DNA from: Cenococcum geophilum 1.58
Lineage: Eukaryota; Ascomycota; Dothideomycetes; Gloniales; Gloniaceae
DNA: 64,000 bases
NCBI GenBank assembly: GCA_001692895.1
Contig: KV748182.1
Location: forward strand, 620,001 to 684,000
Reading direction: 5' to 3'
Below, piece by piece: positions 34,390 through 47,687 of the stretch (positions are counted from its first letter, which is position 1; each line of letters starts with the position of its first letter). The notes beneath the pieces are model-generated. The model had not been told where the DNA came from. It was given only the letters and a program-made list of their open reading frames with translations, and did not search any database. A program made the translations under genes and the position numbers.

Positions 34390-37300
34390 AAACTCCCTTT
34401 TAACCTAACCTTTAACTTATATATGTAGAGTATTTATGTTAATAAACGTCTCTAGTGCCTTGTTTGGGTTCGCCTTTGTTATTATATCTACCGGGTTATC
34501 TTAGCTATTAATTTATTAAATCTTAAAGAGTTTTTAACGCTTGTAGGATTGCTAAAGTGCTATAATATTAATTATAAGGCGCTTCTCCTTTATAGTACCA
34601 AGCTTAACTAAATACTTATAGAGGGAATATAAGTCGGTGTATACGATTATAGGGATAACGGGAAGTTTAAGTTAATCTATAATTATCTTTAGGGTAGTTC
34701 TAATTGTAATTACTATATTAACTCCGCTAACTATTCTATATATCTCTAACGCTAAAATACTTTAGGTAACGCACTTGCTCTTAGTTAAGCTCTAATAAAT
34801 AAGATTACTATAGATTGTAAAGTTATTCTCTTTAATAAATTTATTTGCGATAATAATCTTATATCCTAACTAGGAGCTAAAATCTTTATTATTTATAAAT
34901 AATCTATTAATAAATATAAAGAGCTTAGTGGTAGGAAGATTAATAGGTATATAGAGTAGCCCCTAATTAAGATGGTTTATTTGCTAGGAAAGACATTTAT
35001 TTAGGGTAAGAATATTATCCTTAGTTGGTTTCTAGTATTAGGTAGTAACGGAGAGATTAAATAAAGCCTTAGGTTAATAGATAGAAGCAATATAAGCTCC
35101 GTAAGCGCGTTGCTCTACGTATTCTTACTTTAGGGAATTAATGTTAATAACGTTGATTTTCTTACCTTAACCCTTCTGGCGTAAAGTAATAGAATCCTTA
35201 TTTAGGGAGAGGATGCATTTATTAAAAAGTAATAGTGTTATTAAATTAAGCTTTTCCTTTAGCTTTACTATAAGATTTACCTTTATTAGCTTATCCTCTT
35301 TAAGAGCTAAGAATTAGTTGTCTCCTAAGATAATTATATTATTAGTTTATATACTAATAATTCTAAATAGGGTTTTTATGGTTATAATAAGGAAGTAGGG
35401 ATTAAATATAAAAGTAATTATTAAAAGCTTCTCTTTATGGTGCTTGCTATAGGTAGCCTACTAGTAAGTTTCTGCCTCTGCGATTCTATATAATGGCTTA
35501 AGCATAACTATAATTGTATCTTTAGGATATTAGTAGTAAATTTGCTTCGGAAGGTATGCCAATATTAAGCGCTAAAGGTGCGTCTCTAATTAGGTGTAGG
35601 CTTAAGTAATATCTTATAAATAAACCGCTATTCTATTCTTTATTAAGGAGGGAGCTAATATAATAATAACTTGCTAACTAGCTCGTTAAATTATAAGAGA
35701 TTATATAAGGATTATCTCTTTACCATTATTGTTGTAACCTTAGATAATAAGCCTTAATTTCTTAAATGGGGTATTAGTAGCTTTGCCCTTAATCTTATTA
35801 ACTATCTTTAACTTAAAGATGCGAACTTTATTAAACTTAGTAGGGTTATACTTCTTAAATTTAAAGACTTCTCTTGCGATAAGACCGTTAATCTCCTACT
35901 TATTAGATGCTTAGAAAGGAGCTCCTAGGGTTATAATATAACCTTTTTTTTTAAAGCTGTTTTGTAAGCTTAAAGTTAGCCTTCTCCTTAGCTGTTATAA
36001 AGGCTATTAATAACTTAACTCTATTCTTAATGGCGGTAATAAATTGTTCTTTAAAATTAATAAGATGTTAGTAATTTTATAATCCCTTTACGCGACCTCT
36101 ACCGCGTTATGGTTATAGCGTATCTACTATAATTATATTAGGATTGTAGTCGCCTTCTAGAGCACATTAATTGTAGTTTTCCTTTAGGGCATTTTTTAGG
36201 GCATCCTATAAAGGCTCGGAATTGTTATCTTTATAGTAAGGCTTAATAACAGTTAAACGGAATTAAGTGGGTCTATAAGGCATCTAAATAGTATAAATTT
36301 AACTATTAATTATAATAAGTTAGTGTGGGCCTAACTATTCTCCCTTTTTACGCTATATATATACTTTAGACTAAAGTGGTAAATTAAGTATAGTTAATAT
36401 ATTTAGGCTATTTCTTATTTCTAGTGCGTTATTAACCTAGTATATAGCGTAAAGACGTTACACCCCCTCTATTACTCTATAAATAGCCTTGGCTTATTAT
36501 ATAATAGAGGGAGATAGTAGAGAATTGTTAGTTATTTAAGGGTAGGCGCTAAAGACTAGTAATATAGGTATAAGTTTATCTAGGCTAGCGGAATTATTAA
36601 TAGCTTTAATAACTATTTATAAGGTAAGTTCTTCGCTAGCGTCCTTTAGTTTTAAAGAGATAATCTTATATACGTGGCATAATAGTATATAATATTGCTC
36701 CACTTTTTTTAATGCTATTATGTGCCTTAACGGGGACTTCCTTAACCTTAATTGCTATTGCCTTTGTCTATTGTTGGAACTCTATAAATAAGAAGTTCTT
36801 TCCTATATCGTAGATGATTTAATTAGGGGGTTCTAAATAGATATTAATCTAGTATAACTAAAGGGTATTCTATGCGTTTTTAGCTAATATATCTTTTAAA
36901 AAACGCGCGGCTTAAAAGGAGGTTAAGAAGTTAATAACTTAGAGCACTAGCTTGCCGCTAAGATATATAACGTTAATAATAATATAGAAGTTAAAGTTAT
37001 AGTTATTCTTAAGAGTGAACATAAATCGGCTAGGGAACTTCTGGTTTATTTAATAGTAATAGTAGTACTTTATAAGATGCTTAATTGCCTTAACCTTAAC
37101 TTTATAGCCTACTTACTAAAGAACCCTAAGCAATTAATAAATAAATAGGTGGCTAAAATAACGGTGTAGTTAGCGTAATTCTAACTTAGTTAAGTGGCTT
37201 TAAGTAATACTCTTTTTTAGTTAATAAAGGAGTAACTAGGGGTAACCCTACTTGCGTATAACGGGCACCTAATTATCTCCCTAAATAAGTATATTTTTAA

Positions 37301-39302
37301 GGTTATTAAGCCTAATACCTAACTTATCTATATTTTTAATGCAAAATAGAAATAAAGTGTTTATAGGAATAATATAGAAAGTAATGTATCCTAAGGGGGT
37401 TTGGACCCTAATTGTGCTAAGAGAGATTATAGTACCTTTACTAAAGCAAATCGTATATTGGCCTGCTATTAATTAGTTAATTTAAATAAAGCTATTAAGC
37501 TACTAAAGAGCTTAAACTTAAGGTTCTCCTACTATAGATACTCCTATAGCTTCTATATCTAGTATAATACTATAGAAGATATACGCTAAGTATCTATCGT
37601 TAAAGGAAAACGCGGAACTCTCCTTTAGCTTATTAAAGATATTTAATTTTATAATAGAATAGAGCGTAGATTAATTATTAAGAATAGTGATAGTTTATAT
37701 GCTATCTACCTTACTATACTTAGTAAAGTATTGGTTAAGGGAGTAGTTTTTAATTTCTATATCTATAAGGAGCTATTTAACCTTATTAACCTTACCCTTA
37801 AGATCTTTTACGCCTTTATATTAAACTAGGAAGCTTTAAAAGTAGGCCGCAGTAACCTTATAATTTTTAATATTTTTTACACTTTAACGGAACTTATTAT
37901 ATACCTCTTTTCGCTTATTAAGGGAGTGTCTAGTTAACTAGTAATTTGGCTTCTTATAAACGTAGTACTTCTTTTAGTAATTACTTCAAAATAAGCCTCT
38001 ATAAGGACCTCTATAATTACCTTATAGTTAATATTAATTATACCCTTTTTTGTATTCCCTACTACGGCTATTATATGTTTAATTAGTCTAGTTATAATCG
38101 TGTTAGTTAGGAATACTTAGTTAGGTAGAGTTTTTAGTATAGAACTGTTAAGATTCTTATATTTATATTGCAGTACCTATAGCGGAGCGTAGCTTAGTAT
38201 ATACTCCTTTAAACGTATTTATAGGTTTATATAGCGCTAAGTTACACTTAAGAACGCTATAGCATGCTAAGATAACCTAATCCCTTAGGCTGTTCTTATT
38301 TTAGTAAGTTTTAGTAAGACTACGTTAGATTTTCTAGAGTTTATTAAAGAGTAGTTAAAGGCACTCTAACTAAGTCTTTATTGGGTTAGAAGTAATAACT
38401 CTCTAAAATATAGTCTCTCGCTATTTGGATATATAAAGTTAGCGATTCTTATTAGTCTTAAAGTGGGCTCTAATAATCTAAAGCATTATATTAAAGCTAT
38501 AGTTTTTACCCGCAATATAGTTATAATAGAATGTTATTACCTGTCCCTTTAATATAATGGAGAAAGCGTAGTGGTACTAGTGGCATTAAATTTTAACCTT
38601 ATTGTAACAGTTATAGAAGACCTATAGTTTTGCTCTAAGTATATTATATAGTTCTCCTCTAAACTTCTTTTCTTCGTCTAAATATACCTTTATTAGATTT
38701 GTGACTTTTTATAATAGAGGCTTACCGGTTAGCTAGAATGGAGGGGATAAAGGTAGCGGAGGGGGTAGCGGAAGAGCACCTCTAGGTAGGAGAGTACCTC
38801 CTAATAGGAGAGTATTTCTAGGTAGGGGATTAGCGTTCTAGGGGTTTTAATATAAATTAAAGTTGCCTTCTAAAGAATATAGGTTAGTTTTAGGTTTCCG
38901 TAGTTAACGTATAATCTTAGCTTCTGTCTATACTGGTTCTTCTATATTAATAATAATGGCCTAAATATTACTAGCAATTAGGTTACTATTCTTAGTAATA
39001 TATACCCCATTCCTATAAAGGAAGTCTTAGAAATCCTAAATAATATTAACATTACTAAGTACCTAAGTGTCGGCGGTCTATCCTACAAAATCCTCCCTAA
39101 AATATTCCTATAGTTGTGAATTGGCGTAGTGTTTACTTTAGTAGAATAGGATATAGTATAGGAGAAAGCCATTAACTTGTTTTGCGGTATAAGTTATTAT
39201 ATTAATAGTAAATTTATCCTAATTTTTATTAATGAATTTCGCGTATATAGCTACCCTTAGTGGTAAGGAGTCTTCCTAGTTGTTTAAAGCAGGCGTAGCC
39301 AT
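34390..39302 (-). pseudogene. Copia Y gag-pol polyprotein relic
   Basis: The likely start is ATG at 39302 (MATPALNN), giving about 1640 codons, usual for fungal copia polyproteins. On the minus strand gag occupies about 39302-38500. The protease region (37500-37250) contains TPLGYITFYIIPINTLFL. Then comes the pre-integrase H-motif piece (about 37200) and the integrase core (about 37050-36450), with YLGPPNQIIYDIGKNF, AIKVKEVPV and AHNSIKKVEQY. The reverse transcriptase active site reads TNN at 35338-35346, where fungal copia has QTDD: both Asp are now Asn. The C-terminus has NPVDIITKANPNKALETF (about 34495-34440), a hallmark of this fungal copia lineage. Stops are RIP-type. Confidence 0.85.
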
Positions 39303-39578
39303 ATTTTTAGAGGAAGGGGAGTATTATTAGTTTAGGGATTATTATTTAGTACGCGTTTATAATGTGTATTTATAATTATAGGGCTTAGGACCAGTTCTAG
39401 CCTTAAATCGCGAAGACTTGTAAAGTGTGTTATTCTGTGTAATTAACGTAAGAATCCGTAATCTTAGAAAGGCTTAGGACCAGTTCTAGCCTTTAGATCC
39501 TTAGATTTGTGGAAGAGTTCTATTTAAGGTTTAGGACTAGTTCTAACCTTAAAAGACAGCTTTCTCTAGCATAAGTAG
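39303..39578 (-). other. Copia Y 5' leader with three short repeats
   Basis: The motif GGCTTAGGACCAGTTCTAGCC occurs at about 39388, 39470 and, as GGTTTAGGACTAGTTCTAACC, at 39519. The leader is interrupted at 39578 by gypsy D and resumes at 47603-47687. Confidence 0.7.
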
Positions 39579-39998
39579 TGTTACGGACGCTTTAAGTACG
39601 ATGTTATAACTACTTAGAGAGGAGTTGGAAGAAGCTAGTTGGTTAATATAAGCACGGTCTAGGATGGAACCCGTGGAACTATGTGACGAGGAATAGTAAG
39701 CAGAGTTACGTGACGTAATCTATGTGATCTATGTAATCTGCGAGATCTATAATAGAGCGAATAGAGCAGACAGAGTAGGCAGAGTAACGACTTTCTTAGG
39801 AGTACGGTTGTGTATTTAAGGACCCTTAGTCTCTACCTAGGTAGTTCCTTCCTCATAGTGATTCTCAGAATACAATTAGAGTTAATCTATTAGGCAACTA
39901 CTTCACTAGTTATTATTACGTTGTTAACTTTCGGCAATACCTATATACCTAGCCTGTTAACAAGTCTACCGTAGTCCCTACTATAAGGCTCCGTTACA
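39579..39998 (+). repeat. Gypsy D 5' LTR
   Basis: 420 bp, perfect TGTTACGG/CCGTTACA-type ends. Directly inside is CAATTACTACCTTAG, the position of the primer-binding site; the tRNA was not identified. Confidence 0.95.
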
Positions 39999-40038
39999 CA
40001 ATTACTACCTTAGTTACGGTTTTAAGAAGTTAAATAAT

Positions 40039-43000
40039 ATGCCACCAAAAGCAGCTACCATAACGCCGTTAACGGCAGCAACCACTTTAAGGTTAAGTGG
40101 AGATACAAGTATACAAAATACTGACTCGCAACTAGTTACGGTTGGGCAGTTATAGGAAATTATTAATAGGTTAAACGAGAACAACTAAATACTTAAAGAA
40201 AGACGTAATGGGATCAGAGTAGCAAAGGTTAAGTTACCTTTAATTAAACGATTCTTAGGAGAGAGATTAAAGCTTAAAGGATTTCTAATGTAAATGCATT
40301 TTAAAGTTATATAAGAAGGGGCCAAGTTAGCCATAATAATGGATTAAATAGCCTACGCAGGACTATTCTTATCAGGAAGGGCACTTAAATAGTTTAAACC
40401 CTACTTAACGGAAATATAGACTAATGGAATGACTACTACCAATTAAGAGGTACGATTTGTGTTTTCTAGCTAGGTAGGATTTGCGGAACAATTAATATAG
40501 ATATTTAGGGACCCGGAAGTAATAACTATAGTAAAGAAAAAGCTCTAGGACCTAATACAGCGAACTTTAGCAATTAAGTATACGATATAGTTTTAAATAC
40601 TTGCTATATAGGTTAAATGGAACAATAAGGCGCTTATAGCATAATATAAATAGGGACTTAAGGCTAAAGTCTAGGACGTAATTATTCTAATGGAAGATAC
40701 GGATACCCTAAGGGAATTAATAGATTAAGCGATTAAGATTAACAATAGGATCTTTTAAAGGGAATAGGCTAAGAGAGGCTAGGATAGAGTTCTATAGTCG
40801 TATAAGACGCAGAGCACGTAACAACTAAAGCTAAATTAGAAACTATAGTATGGCGTAGAGCTAATAGACCTAAGTGGTACTAGAGAAGCCTATAAGAGAT
40901 AGAGTAAGAAACTATAGAAACCTAGAGGCTAAGGATTAAGTGATTATAGGACTAAGGAGCATAGGCTAAACTAAGGATCTTAGTAGTAGAAGACGTTTAA
41001 GCGGACTCTATAATAAAAGTAATAGTTTAAAGAGGGAGCTTATATAAATTATGGGAAACAGGGTTATTTTGCTAGAGACTATAGAAGTGGTTAGAGTTAT
41101 TATGCAGTAAAGGGAACTAGATTAGTAGTATGCGATATATATATATAGAGGGATAATAGTGTACTGCGAGGAACAAAAGAATGTTTAATTAGAAGTTTTG
41201 CGTTTTGTTATAATAACGCATGCTAAATTTATAAAGACGCTAAGTATGGTATAAGCTATTAGCTATAAGAGCTAGAGTTAAGAGGACTTAAAGGAACTAA
41301 AGAGTTAGATAAAAAATAAGATCGACTCTATAAGCTAGATTAAAATATTATAGTAATATACGGATAATAATTAGCAACAATAACAATGGAGTTGGAGTAC
41401 TTATTAATTAATAGCGATAAGGATAGTAAAGGAACCAACTAGGGGTATCTAAACCTCGATGACGTAATAGAAGTAAAGACTAAGACCGCTATAGAGTAAG
41501 GTTTAGTAACGGGTATTATAACACCGTTAAATACGGTATCTATTGCTTTATAAGACGGAAGGAGCAACATTTAGAGACGATTAAGCAAGCAGACGACTGC
41601 TAGTGCTAGCTTACTACTTAATAAAGGTAAAGGGCCAAAGGCTTAAGATTCTTAAGACAAGATAAAAGACGACTAAGATTCTTAAGATAAGATAAGGTAT
41701 GCTTAAGGACCTATAATAGACGAAAACCGATGGGATAGAGCAATAGCTTAGTTTAGCAACATATAAATAAGCTTAGGACGAAGTTTCCTAAAGGTATAAG
41801 ACTCTTAAGACGAGATAAGTAAGATTTAGGACTCTTAAAACGAGATAAGGACACTAGTAAAGCCTAGTTGGACTAAGGCTAGAGCACAGCTTAAGAAAGA
41901 AGCAAGCTTAGGATTAAAGAATCTAAGGGGCTAAGAATTCGGAGTATAAATTAAGACACCTATAAGCAAGAGGTAAGGAGCTTCTTTATAAATTAGAGAA
42001 TCTGTAATATAAATAGCAGTTAGATTGGGAGACAAGTATATAAACCTAGAAGACTTACTAGGGGAACACAGTATTTAGCCCGAAGATTAAAAAGTTAATA
42101 CAGCAATTAAGAAGCAAGAGAACTTTAAAAATTTGGTTACAAGACGCAAACCACAAGAAACTATAGATAAGTTTAGAGCAAGAATTATCGCATAGTAAGA
42201 AAAGAAACTAGACATAAGATCTAGCACACTAGGTTGTATAAGGGACAGAGCACCTATATAAAGAATCACTAATAGGCTAAAAACAGGTACACTAAGAGCT
42301 AAGTGGCTTACTAAACTGGAAGATAAAGAGGATCTAGGGATTCCTACTAGGTTCAAAGAACGATATATAAAGGGCTATTACAATGCAGTAATAAGAAGAT
42401 ACTTCTTTACGGATAAGCCGTATACACTCTAACAGCTGTACTAAAAGTGGTATAGACAGCGACACAATAACAAGTAGGAAGATTTCTATATATAGTTAGA
42501 CGAAAAAGTTATCTAAGACCACCTAATTACGGAAAAAGCAATAAATTACATTAAGGGAGCCTTAATTATAATATTAAAGGATCTAGAGAAATAGTCAGAG
42601 GACTAGAGAAGCAAGAAACGCGTCTTAGTACCTGCGAACGAAGTCGCAACGTTTAGATTAGTGCGATAAAGGTTTAAACTTAAAGACAAAAACAAGCTAA
42701 AAGTTAACCTAAAGCACTTAGTACACTATACGCTATTATATATTGCATATATAGACGATATATATAAAATGCATAGGAATCTAAAGGAAAAGAATCGGAA
42801 ATACCCTATAAGGATATACTAGATAATAGATAAACAATAGTATAGGAATGCCAAGTATATACACAGCTGGCATCCAGCAGAAGTTTAAGAGGAAGGAGAT
42901 TTAACACTTTAACCAGGAAGATTCCTTACAGAAGAATGCTTAGATAGATAATAATAGTAGAAATGTCTAGAGAACACCTATCTATAGTATATTAAAGATA

Positions 43001-43150
43001 AAAAGCGAACTAGGCATTAGCTAAAGAGTAAGCTAAGTATAATAGGATTAAGCAGCTAATAGTTGGGAAAAGTAGAGGCCTATAGAACTAGAGGAAGCTA
43101 GTAGTAGAGCCTTAGACCCTTAAAGAAATTTAAGGACAATAACTAAACCT
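40039..43150 (+). pseudogene. Gypsy D gag relic with an extra region of about 700 residues
   Basis: ATG at 40039 begins MPPKAATITPLTAA. The capsid-like part (about 40200-40800) contains LKGFLMQMHFKV and LFLSGRALKQFKPYLTE where Q replaces RIP stops. The zinc knuckle at 41038-41082 reads AYINYGKQGYFARDY, so all four ligands (C, C, H, C) have become Tyr. Then follow repeats around DSQDKI (41640-41850) and a long conserved stretch (42100-43100) with TRFKERYIKGYYNAVIRRYF and SWHPAEV. This stretch is also present in F and is not part of an ordinary gag. Antisense frames of 89 codons here are shadows. Confidence 0.8.
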
Positions 43151-43159
43151 AAAAGTTAA

Positions 43160-46100
43160 ATAGCAAAATTAGCAGTTTAAAGCACTAGTAGATAGTAGAG
43201 CAATAAGAAACTATATCTTATTAGCAGCAGTTAAAAGGATAGGGCTACCACATAGGCAAAAAGAGCACCCTTATCCATTAGTAACAATTTTAGGAGATCT
43301 AATAGCCTATAAAGGAGGCATCATTAATCTTAAAATAGGACTAATTTAGATAACTATTAAAGGGAGACAAACTAAGATGTCTTTTGATATATTACTACTA
43401 GGGAATAATAAGGCAGTACTAGGAATGCCTTAGTTACAAGAATATAATCCAAAGATCGATTGGGTTATAGGTTAGGTTAATATTAGAGATATATAATAAC
43501 GCAAGATGCGATAATAAATTAAGTTAGTATGGTACTAAGTCGGAGCAATATACGAGGAGACTAATTAAGGATTAAGTTATGTACTAAAGAGATACTATAA
43601 GTATGGTAAGAAGCTATAGTCACTAGAAAGTAAAAAGCTGTTAAAATATGTAATATAGGACTATAAGATAGAATTGGAACTAGGAATAAGTCTAAGGTTC
43701 TTTCCAACCTATAAGCTTACCGAAAAAGAAGGTAGAGCATTAAAAGAGTTTATCTAAGAAAATCTTTAAAAGGGATACATTAGACTATTGCAGTTATTAG
43801 CGGGATATCTAGTACTATTCGTACCAAAGAAGAATGGAAAACTTAGACTATGCATTAACTATAAATAGTTAAACAGTATCACTAGGAAGGACAGGTATTC
43901 TTTACCCTTAATTAGCAAAATTTAAGATAGGATTAGTAATGCGTAAATCTTTATAAAGATAGATCTAAGATAGGCGTACCATTAGATTAGAATTAAGGAA
44001 GGCGACGAATAAAAAGTAGCCTTTAGGTTAAAGGAAGGACTATATAAACCACTAGTTATATAATTTGGGCTTATAAACGCACTAGTAACGTTTTAAAAGC
44101 GTATTAATAATATATTAAGAAAACACTTAAATAAATTTATTATAGCATATCTTAATAATATTATTATCTACTTAATGAGTAAGGAAGAATATGGAGAACA
44201 CGTTAAATAGGTCTTAAAGAGACTACAAGAAGAACAGATGCTAGTAGCAATTAAGAAATACGAATTCTTTACTAGGAAGACAGATTTTATTAGATTTATT
44301 ATTAAACTAGGCCAACTTAGTATAGATCTAAAGAAGATTAAGGCCATAGTAAATTGGTAAGAATTAGAAAATGTAACGCAGTTAAGGTTATTTTTAGGGT
44401 TCTGCAACTACTATAGAAGGTTTATAGCTTAATAGTTAAAGGATATTAAGCCACTTATAAAATTAATAAAGAAAGAAAAACCATAGGCATGGGGAGAGGA
44501 GTAAAAGGAACTATTTAAGAGAATTAAACAGTTGTTCACCTAGGAGCCAGTTCTTAAAATCTATTAACCATAGTTAGAGACAGTAGTTGAAATAGATGCA
44601 TTAGACTATACACTAGGAGCGTACTTCCTATAGAAATATAAAGATGGATGGCACCTAGTGGCATACTATAGTTAAAAGATAACATTACTGGAACTAAACT
44701 ATAACATCTATAATAAGGAGTTATTAGGTATAGTTACAGCATTAAAGGAATAAAGGCCATTCTTATAAGGTATAGAGAAACTATTTATGGTTAAGACGGA
44801 TTATAAGAACCTAATAGGGTTCCTAATAACGAAAGAACTTAATTATAGATAGGTTAGATAGGCAGAGATGCTCGCAGAATACTATTTCAAGATTTAGTAT
44901 ACTAAGGGTACAGAGAATGCACGAGCAGACGCTCTAAGTAGAAAGGCTAAATTATAAAATGATAAAAAGCTATTAGGGGCTTTATTGCGAAAAGATATAG
45001 ATGGATTAATTAGGTATAATTATCTAAAGATTATAGCAATAAAAAAAGAGAAGATCCATAAATTACTAGAGAGTAATTAGATATAAAGGATCCTAGATAT
45101 ATAAATAGAGGATCTAGACTTAAAGCAGTATAAAAATTAAGAAGCGACGTATATACCAAGAGCTATTGCAAAGGAGTTTATTAAGTTATTTTATAAGGGA
45201 TTAACTTAAGGACACAACGGAGCTATAGGCTTAGTGTTAAGACTTTAAGAGGAGTATATTATTAATGGAATCTAGGGACTAGCTAGGTAAGTTATAAAAG
45301 AATATCTAGATTATTAAAGGAACAAACTAATGAGGTATAAGCTATATAGAGAGCTACAACCTATTAAAATACCAGAGAGACTATAGGAGGTTATATTATA
45401 GGACTTTATTATTAAGTTATTAAAGTTAAGAGACCCTATTACCGGATAAGATTATAATGTAATCTTAGTAATAATAGATAAGCTTATAAAGTAGGCATAC
45501 TTTATAGTATATTTAGAAGAAATATCAGCGGAAGATATCGCTAAAATCTATATTAAGGAAGTATTTGTAAGACATAGAGCACTAAGTAAAATTATATTAG
45601 ATAGAGATCTAAGATTTATAGTAGTATTTTAGGAAGTATTCTTAGCAGAGTAAGGAGTTTAAGCAGTAACTTCTACCGTATATTATCTATAGACAGACGG
45701 TTAAATAGAAAGATTAAATTAGACACCAAAACAGTATCTAAGGTATTATGTTAATTATATATAGAATAATTGGGTATCGCTATTACCAGTTATATAGTTT
45801 ATATATAATGCAATACCATAAGAAGGAATAGGCACGTTACTATTTAAGGCGAATTACGGATATAAGCTAAGGACCTTATTATCGCTACATTAAGTAAAAA
45901 AGATAAGTAGCATAGCTAAGTAAAGAATAAAGAGTTTAATAAATCTTTATGCAAACCTTACGGAAATAGCTAAGGTGGTACAGTAAAAGATAAAAAAGTA
46001 CTATAATACTAAGAGATCTGAGGGACCAGATCTTAAGGAGGGAGATAAAGTATGGCTACTATACAAAATTTTTAAGAGTTGACGACTAAGCAAGAAGTTG

Positions 46101-46440
46101 GACTACGTTAGATTAGGACCTTTTAAAATTATATAGAAAATTTCACCGGTTATATTTAAGTTAAACCTATTAGCTAGGATAAAGATCTACCCTATATAGC
46201 ACATTGCAATGCTAGAACTAGCATATGGGAATATTAAGCCACCGGTCTATAAAGCAGATATATATAGAGGATAAGAGGAAGATAAATAGTAAGTTTTAAA
46301 GATCGTTAACTATAAGGATGTAGACGACGAAATATAGTATAAGGTAAAGTAAATAGGCTACGACGAGACTACCTAGGAGTTATTAGAGAACCTAAAAAAC
46401 GCTATAAAAAAGGTATAGGAGTATTAGAAGAGAAAAGGTT
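43160..46440 (+). pseudogene. Gypsy D pol relic: protease, RT, RNase H, integrase, chromodomain
   Basis: The protease motif at 43191 reads DSRA in place of DSGA (GGA to AGA). In the reverse transcriptase, YLDD is YLNN at 44148-44159, both catalytic Asp lost by G-to-A. RNase H starts near EIDALDYTLGAYF (44590-44625) and ends near ARADALSRKA (44920-44950). The integrase core begins around LQDFIIKLLKL (45395-45430) and includes YYLQTDGQIERLNQ (45680-45720). A chromodomain closes the protein (about 46290-46430), with VNYKDVDDEIQYKVKQIGYD and ELLENLKNA. RIP-type stops throughout. Confidence 0.88.
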
Positions 46441-46479
46441 AGGTAATATTAATAAAGAAGAATTACTAAAGAACGAGTT

Positions 46480-47170
46480 ACCTAAAGGGGACCTAGGAAG
46501 AGCGACTACCGAACTACTTAAAGTTGTTTCCTTCTCTATTAGAAGAGAATCCGTTCTTTTATTACTAAGTTCCTATAAACCTTATTTTATAAGTTTCCAC
46601 TCCTTAAAATAAACCTTTTTGCGAACTTTCTTAAGACGAATTAATTAAGCGGACGCAGCAAGACGAGAATTAAGAGCCCGTTATTAAGCATTAGCAGCCT
46701 CTTTCTTAGCATTACGCGAATAACAAAGTTCCGCCAAAGCAATGGACAGCTTATTATTAAGCTTTGTAGCAGTAAATTAAACACGAGACCCTATAATAAA
46801 TTACTTAGGGAACTTAGAGACTATTAAGAGTTATAGGGCGCGTATACTTAGCGTTAGAAATTAAACGAATATCGCAAACCAACTAAATGTTTACTTTAGT
46901 GCACTCTAAATAAGAAGAGGGTTACTAAGATAAAGGACTTACTAACGTAATATAGATTAACCCTTCTTTCGCGCAATAAGAACATGGAGACGGTATTACT
47001 TTACTAAGCGACAGTATGGAAGAAATTGTACGCATACAACAAAGAGTCGAAGAAGAAGAAGGTGCTTTAGGTATTATAAGTAACAATATTAACCAAATTA
47101 ATTAGACGGATATTATACCTTTAGTAAACGACTTAGAGATACTAGGTATCTTTAAGGACAAAGATAAAGA
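46480..47170 (+). pseudogene. Gypsy D downstream ORF after the chromodomain
   Basis: Between the chromodomain and the 3' LTR a plus-strand frame of about 230 codons is open except for RIP-type stops. It reads PSLLEENPFFYY, QEPVIKH, IGRVYLALEIKRISQTN and an acidic end, DSMEEIVRIQQRVEEEEGAL. The homologous segment of element E (49794-50560, minus strand) is also present. I recognise no domain and see no transmembrane segment or signal peptide, so I do not call it env. It may be a C-terminal extension of pol or a separate small gene. Confidence 0.5.
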
Positions 47171-47182
47171 GAAGGGAGATAG

Positions 47183-47602
47183 TGTTACGGACGCTTTAAG
47201 TATAATATTATAACTACTTAGAGAGGAGTTAGAAGAAGCTAGTTAGTTAATATAAGCACGGTCTAGAATAGAACCCGTGGAACTATATAACGAGGAATAG
47301 TAAGTAGAGTTACGTAACGTGATCTGTGTAATCTGTATAATCTATAAGATTTATAACAGAGCGAATAGAGTAGATAGAGTAGGCAGAGTAACGACTTTCT
47401 TAGAAGTACGGTTGTGTATTTAAGGACCCTTAGTCCCTACCTAGGTAGTTCCTTTCTTGTAGTAATTCTTAGAATATAATTAGAGTTAATCTATTAGGCA
47501 ACCACTCCACCAGTTATTATTACGTTGTTAACTTCCGGCAATACCTATATACCTAGCCTATTAACGAGTCTACCGTAGTCCCTACTATAAGGCTCCGTTA
47601 CA
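47183..47602 (+). repeat. Gypsy D 3' LTR
   Basis: 420 bp. It is preceded by the purine-rich AAGATAAAGAGAAGGGAGATAG, the polypurine tract. Confidence 0.95.
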
Positions 47603-47687
47603 AGTAGTACTAGTATAGTAGCTCGTCTCTTCTTAGTAGAATACCTAGCTGTTTTGTAGTATAACAGTAAAGTTAACTACTAATTAG

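Larger units (their letters stand above)
39579..47602 (+). mobile_element. Gypsy D: full-length Ty3/gypsy chromovirus relic, 8024 bp
   Basis: Identical-length 420-bp LTRs (39579-39998 and 47183-47602), both TGTTACGG...CCGTTACA, are flanked by the 5-bp duplication AGTAG (39574-39578 and 47603-47607). The interior encodes gag, an unusually long spacer region, protease, reverse transcriptase, RNase H, integrase, chromodomain and an additional C-terminal region. Two relatives lie in the window, E/F (split by inversion) and G (truncated by the window edge). Confidence 0.95.

Noticed and set aside
42087-42356. Minus-strand ORFs of 89 codons (42087-42356), 79 codons (44168-44407) and 67 codons (55378-55581)
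   Set aside because: They are antisense to gag or pol of gypsy D and F. The first and third are the same antisense stretch in two copies, with membrane-like composition arising from the complement of a charged coding sequence.
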